Below are positions 6,436-8,702 of a DNA stretch of 8,702 bases, in pieces. The stretch covers positions 1 through 8,702 of the forward strand of contig JAPPJA010000238.1 in NCBI GenBank assembly GCA_028874675.1, written 5' to 3'. Within the stretch, counting starts at the first letter, position 1. Every line of letters begins with the position of its first letter. Under the pieces are notes generated by a model that searched no databases, was not told the DNA's origin, and was given only the letters and a program-made list of their open reading frames with translations. Source of the DNA: Chloroflexota bacterium. GTDB lineage: Bacteria > Chloroflexota > Dehalococcoidia > Lucifugimonadales > UBA3495. A program made the translations under genes and the position numbers.

Positions 6436-6582
6436 TTGTCTTGGAAAAGACTGTGTGCAAGTCCCCCTGGAAAACCATCTCTAAACTCCCATTCCCCTCC
6501 ACGGGGCAGGGCAAGCAAGTCAAACGGCTTGCCAAAACTGCACTGTTAGCGGCGCCATTCCGAATCATGCCATTCATACCAG
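6436..6582. other. Intergenic stretch with one weak stem-loop
   Basis: No gene is supported. The only structure noticed is GGCAAGC (6510-6516) able to pair with GCTTGCC (6527-6533) across ten bases, without a T-run. The remainder is unassigned. Confidence 0.5.
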
Positions 6583-6735
6583 GTAGGGGCGGGTTTCAAC
6601 CCGCATTGCCTGCCCTTCAAACGTTCTGCCTGCGCGTTACCACCTGTAATCCAACGCTTCCCAGGTGGGTCGGGATTCAACCGTGAATGGTCGGGACTCA
6701 ACCGTCGTTCCCGCGAAGGCGGGAACCTCGCAGCA
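6583..6735. repeat. Composite repeat: C module plus A hairpin
   Basis: A shortened C hairpin GGCGGGTTTCAACCCGC (6588-6604) and its following sequence (CTGCCCTTC...TTCTGCCTGCGCG...ACCACCTG) lead into a linker. In the linker a short piece is doubled: GGTCGGGATTCAACCGT (6668-6684) and GGTCGGGACTCAACCGT (6690-6706). The type A hairpin TTCCCGCGAAGGCGGGAA follows in 6704-6730. The right terminus TTTGACGAC is absent. Confidence 0.8.
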
Positions 6736-6827
6736 ATTCACACTTCCCGATTCCCGCCAAAGTGCCAACGCGCCCTACCTGCCTGTAAGGGTTCAGAATT
6801 AGTTGAAACTCCCGCCCAACCAGCCCC

Positions 6828-7199
6828 GTCATACCGGCGAAAGCCGGTATCCAGGGTTCTCGGCGTTTATTGCCGTGCCTTGCACTTGAGAGATCTGGAT
6901 TCGCAAAACTCACAAACGAAGTGCTACACCTGAACCAAGGCCAAGGTGAAAACTTCATCTGTCTGCCCGCCACCGTCATACTGGCGAAAGCCGGTATCCA
7001 GGGTCTTCAGCCTCTATTGCCGTGCCTTGCACTTGAGAATTCTGGATTCGCAAAACTCACAAACGAAGTCCAACACCTGAACCAAGTCCAAGGTGAAAAT
7101 TACATCTGTCTGCCCGGCACCGTCATACCGGCGAAAGCCGGTATCCAGGGTTCTCGGCCTTTATTGCCGTGGCTTGAGCCTGAGAATTCTGGATTCACA
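6828..7199. repeat. 147-bp tandem repeat array, two full units and a partial third
   Basis: Units begin at 6828, 6975 and 7122, each with the type B hairpin (ACCGGCGAAAGCCGGT, or ACTGGCGAAAGCCGGT in unit 2) in GTCAT...ATCCAG. Each continues through TTGCCGTG, CTTGCACTTGAGA, TCTGGATTCGCAAAACTCAC, and unique sequence up to CATCTGTCTGCCCG. Units 1 and 2 differ at about 14 positions with no length change. Unit 3 fades out after CTGGATTCACAC near 7199. The sequence before unit 1 (CCAGCCCC) also precedes the type B copy at 3531. Because 147 is a multiple of three, a spurious ORF (6870-7292) runs through it. Confidence 0.92.
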
Positions 7200-7220
7200 C
7201 TCGTCCGACCGGCCGCATCT

Positions 7221-7248
7221 CCCAGCCTCTATCACCCAGCCTCCATCA
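7221..7248. repeat. 14-bp tandem duplication at the helicase stop codon
   Basis: CCCAGCCTCTATCA (7221-7234) is followed directly by CCCAGCCTCCATCA (7235-7248), differing at one base. Each copy ends in TCA, the complement of TGA. The second copy holds the helicase stop codon. Confidence 0.7.
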
Positions 7249-8702
7249 CCCCGCGACCAGCTCCTCCTGCGCCCGCTGCTCCGCATCCCTAACGGCGCCT
7301 TCCAGGTCAGGCAGGCTCACCTCGCTATCGGCTTCAAGGTAATTGAAAATAACTTCCTTTACCGGCTTTCCGGTGGCTCTGGCCACTGCGCAGGCATAGG
7401 CTCCGCCCTGCAGCCGGTACTTCTCCACCGCATCCTCAACCCGGTCGTCCCTTAGCGAATCGGTCTTGTAGTCCACAATCACCAGGCCATCGGGCTCTTC
7501 AAACAGCAGGTCAATAAACCCGTGAAGAAATCCACCCTTCACCGGCGTGGCCACTGGCGACTCCCTCCATAGCCTCTGCGACGCCACCGCCCGGCGGACA
7601 GAGTCGCTGTTAACGGCCCGTCGCGACAGCGCAATCACATCACCCACCCGGCTGGGAATGCCCTCGGCGGTGGCCTGCGCCTGCGCCCGCTCCTCCAGCC
7701 CGGCCCCGGTGGCCAGGTCTATGGACTGCAGCACGGCGTGGACCGCCCTTCCTACCTGGCTGCCCGCCCTTCCCCTGCGCCAGGGTTCGTCGCCCTGGCC
7801 CCACTCCTGCTCCTCCTTCCTTTCCATGTCCACTCTGGCGGACTGGCCCAGCGCGGTAGCCGACACAAAGGAGGGCCTTCCCCTGGCCGCGATCAGGTCA
7901 TCGCGCTCCGCAACCCACGCGTCCCTCGCCTCCACCGAGTTGTCCCTCGAAAAGGCCGCAGCGGGCGGGTCGCTTCTCCCTTGGCCCGGCCTGTTGCCGG
8001 TAACCTGGCTGAATCCGCTGGGAATCACGGGCTCCCACATTTCCGGACTCTCCGCCATAATCCCGGAAATCTTGTGGGCCGGGGAGTTGTTGTTCCGACG
8101 CCTCGACGACCGTCGCAGGCTCAGGACCAGGTGGTCCCGGGCCCGGGTGGTGGCAACGTACATCAGGCGGACCCCCTCGGCCTCCATCATTACCTTCTCC
8201 CGCTCCGCAAGGGCCTCATACCCCGAAGTGCAGAACCTGCTGCCCTTGGCGCCCACCTTCACCTCTACCGAATGCTCTTGCCGGTTGAACAGCGCATTGG
8301 CCGGTGACTCGTCACCTCCTCGGCTAATGCCCGTCAGTACCACCACCGGAAACTCCAGCCCCTTGGCCGAATGTATGGTCATCACCCGGACTGCCGCTTC
8401 GTCCGACTCGGGCACCGGCGACTCCGTGACTTGCACTCTTGCGGCAATCTGGGTCTCTATCCAGTTCACAAAGGATCGAAGCGAATGCCCGTTGGCCTCG
8501 GCGTACTGTCTCGCCCTTTCGACCACGAAACGGTAGCGGCGCCACTGTTCCCTCATGCGGGGGTGATCGGTGGCCGACTCCATCAGCATCCTGTCCCGGA
8601 CAAATCGCTCCACCAACGCCGCCGGCGACACCCAAACCCGCTGCTGATGAAACTCCTTCAGCTCCGCCAGGCACTCCGCAACCGTTGCTTCCCCCTGTCC
8701 CG
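7246..8702 (-). CDS. addA: AddA-type helicase-nuclease, C-terminal part (partial)
   Basis: The reading frame is open to the right edge of the window, giving 484 residues of C-terminal sequence; the GTG at 8631 is internal to the gene, since 23 more in-frame codons precede it without a stop. Numbering from the edge, UvrD/Rep-family motif V is VRVMTIHSAKGLEFPVVVL (104-122) and motif VI is LMYVATTRARDHLVLS (180-195). A PD-(D/E)XK nuclease domain follows: GRAVH (His321), HGFIDLLFE (Asp397), IVDYKTD (Asp410, Lys412) and YRLQGGAYA (Gln431, Tyr435). This arrangement is that of AddA/RexA, which with AddB unwinds and resects DNA double-strand breaks for RecA-dependent repair. All nuclease residues are present, so activity is expected. 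An AddB-like partner would be expected upstream, outside the window. A UvrD-nuclease fusion of another family is the alternative. A low-complexity linker (about 200-260) joins the two domains. Confidence 0.88.
   Translation of the reverse strand, partial: GQGEATVAECLAELKEFHQQRVWVSPAALVERFVRDRMLMESATDHPRMREQWRRYRFVVERARQYAEANGHSLRSFVNWIETQIAARVQVTESPVPESDEAAVRVMTIHSAKGLEFPVVVLTGISRGGDESPANALFNRQEHSVEVKVGAKGSRFCTSGYEALAEREKVMMEAEGVRLMYVATTRARDHLVLSLRRSSRRRNNNSPAHKISGIMAESPEMWEPVIPSGFSQVTGNRPGQGRSDPPAAAFSRDNSVEARDAWVAERDDLIAARGRPSFVSATALGQSARVDMERKEEQEWGQGDEPWRRGRAGSQVGRAVHAVLQSIDLATGAGLEERAQAQATAEGIPSRVGDVIALSRRAVNSDSVRRAVASQRLWRESPVATPVKGGFLHGFIDLLFEEPDGLVIVDYKTDSLRDDRVEDAVEKYRLQGGAYACAVARATGKPVKEVIFNYLEADSEVSLPDLEGAVRDAEQRAQEELVAG

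Noticed and set aside
6870..7292. 140-residue ORF with repeated 49-residue units
   Set aside because: It translates the 147-bp DNA repeat, including the hairpin-derived AKAGIQ peptide. No ribosome binding site or family resemblance.
7547..8536. 329-residue plus-strand open frame
   Set aside because: Antisense shadow of the helicase-nuclease, which has all its motifs on the minus strand.

Overview
The window is GC-rich chromosomal DNA with five protein genes that look intact or are cut only by the window edge. Genes cover only about 58% of the bases; most of the rest is short hairpin and inverted repeats. No rRNA, tRNA, CRISPR array or transposase gene was seen. The repeat style (hairpins around TTCCCGCGAAGGCGGGAA and ACCGGCGAAAGCCGGT, plus a TGTCATTCTGA...AAGAATCC inverted element), together with a luciferase-like flavin monooxygenase, fits an uncultured Chloroflexota such as SAR202/Dehalococcoidia. 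That placement is inference and not proven by any marker here.

Layout. 1-841: tandem array of four 205-bp units plus a partial fifth, ending inside the stop codon of the next gene. 839-1981 (-): luciferase-like flavin-dependent oxidoreductase. 1982-2250: intergenic gap filled mainly by one 138-bp MITE-like element with terminal inverted repeats. 2248-3042 (-): alpha/beta hydrolase. 3043-3812: repeat-bearing divergent intergenic region with the promoter of the next gene. 3813-4946 (+): citrate synthase, with a good promoter, strong ribosome binding site and rho-independent terminator. 5004-5892: repeat-rich gap with several element types. 5893-6399 (-): small FMN-binding split-barrel (PNPOx-like) protein. 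6400-7245: repeat-rich gap including a 147-bp tandem array. 7246 to the right edge (-): C-terminal part of an AddA-type helicase-nuclease.

Functionally, the hydrolase and monooxygenase lie in the same direction and could form a small oxidise-then-hydrolyse catabolic pair. Citrate synthase is a self-contained single-gene transcription unit. The split-barrel protein and the recombination helicase are not obviously linked to the others.

The most interesting content is the repeat system. Three hairpin modules are combined in different orders. One class of composite has inverted termini (about YAGGGNGTGTCGTCAAATTG) and occurs both singly and as the 205-bp tandem array. At two separate genes the outer end of such an element supplies the TAG stop codon. 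I found no clearly new protein-coding system.
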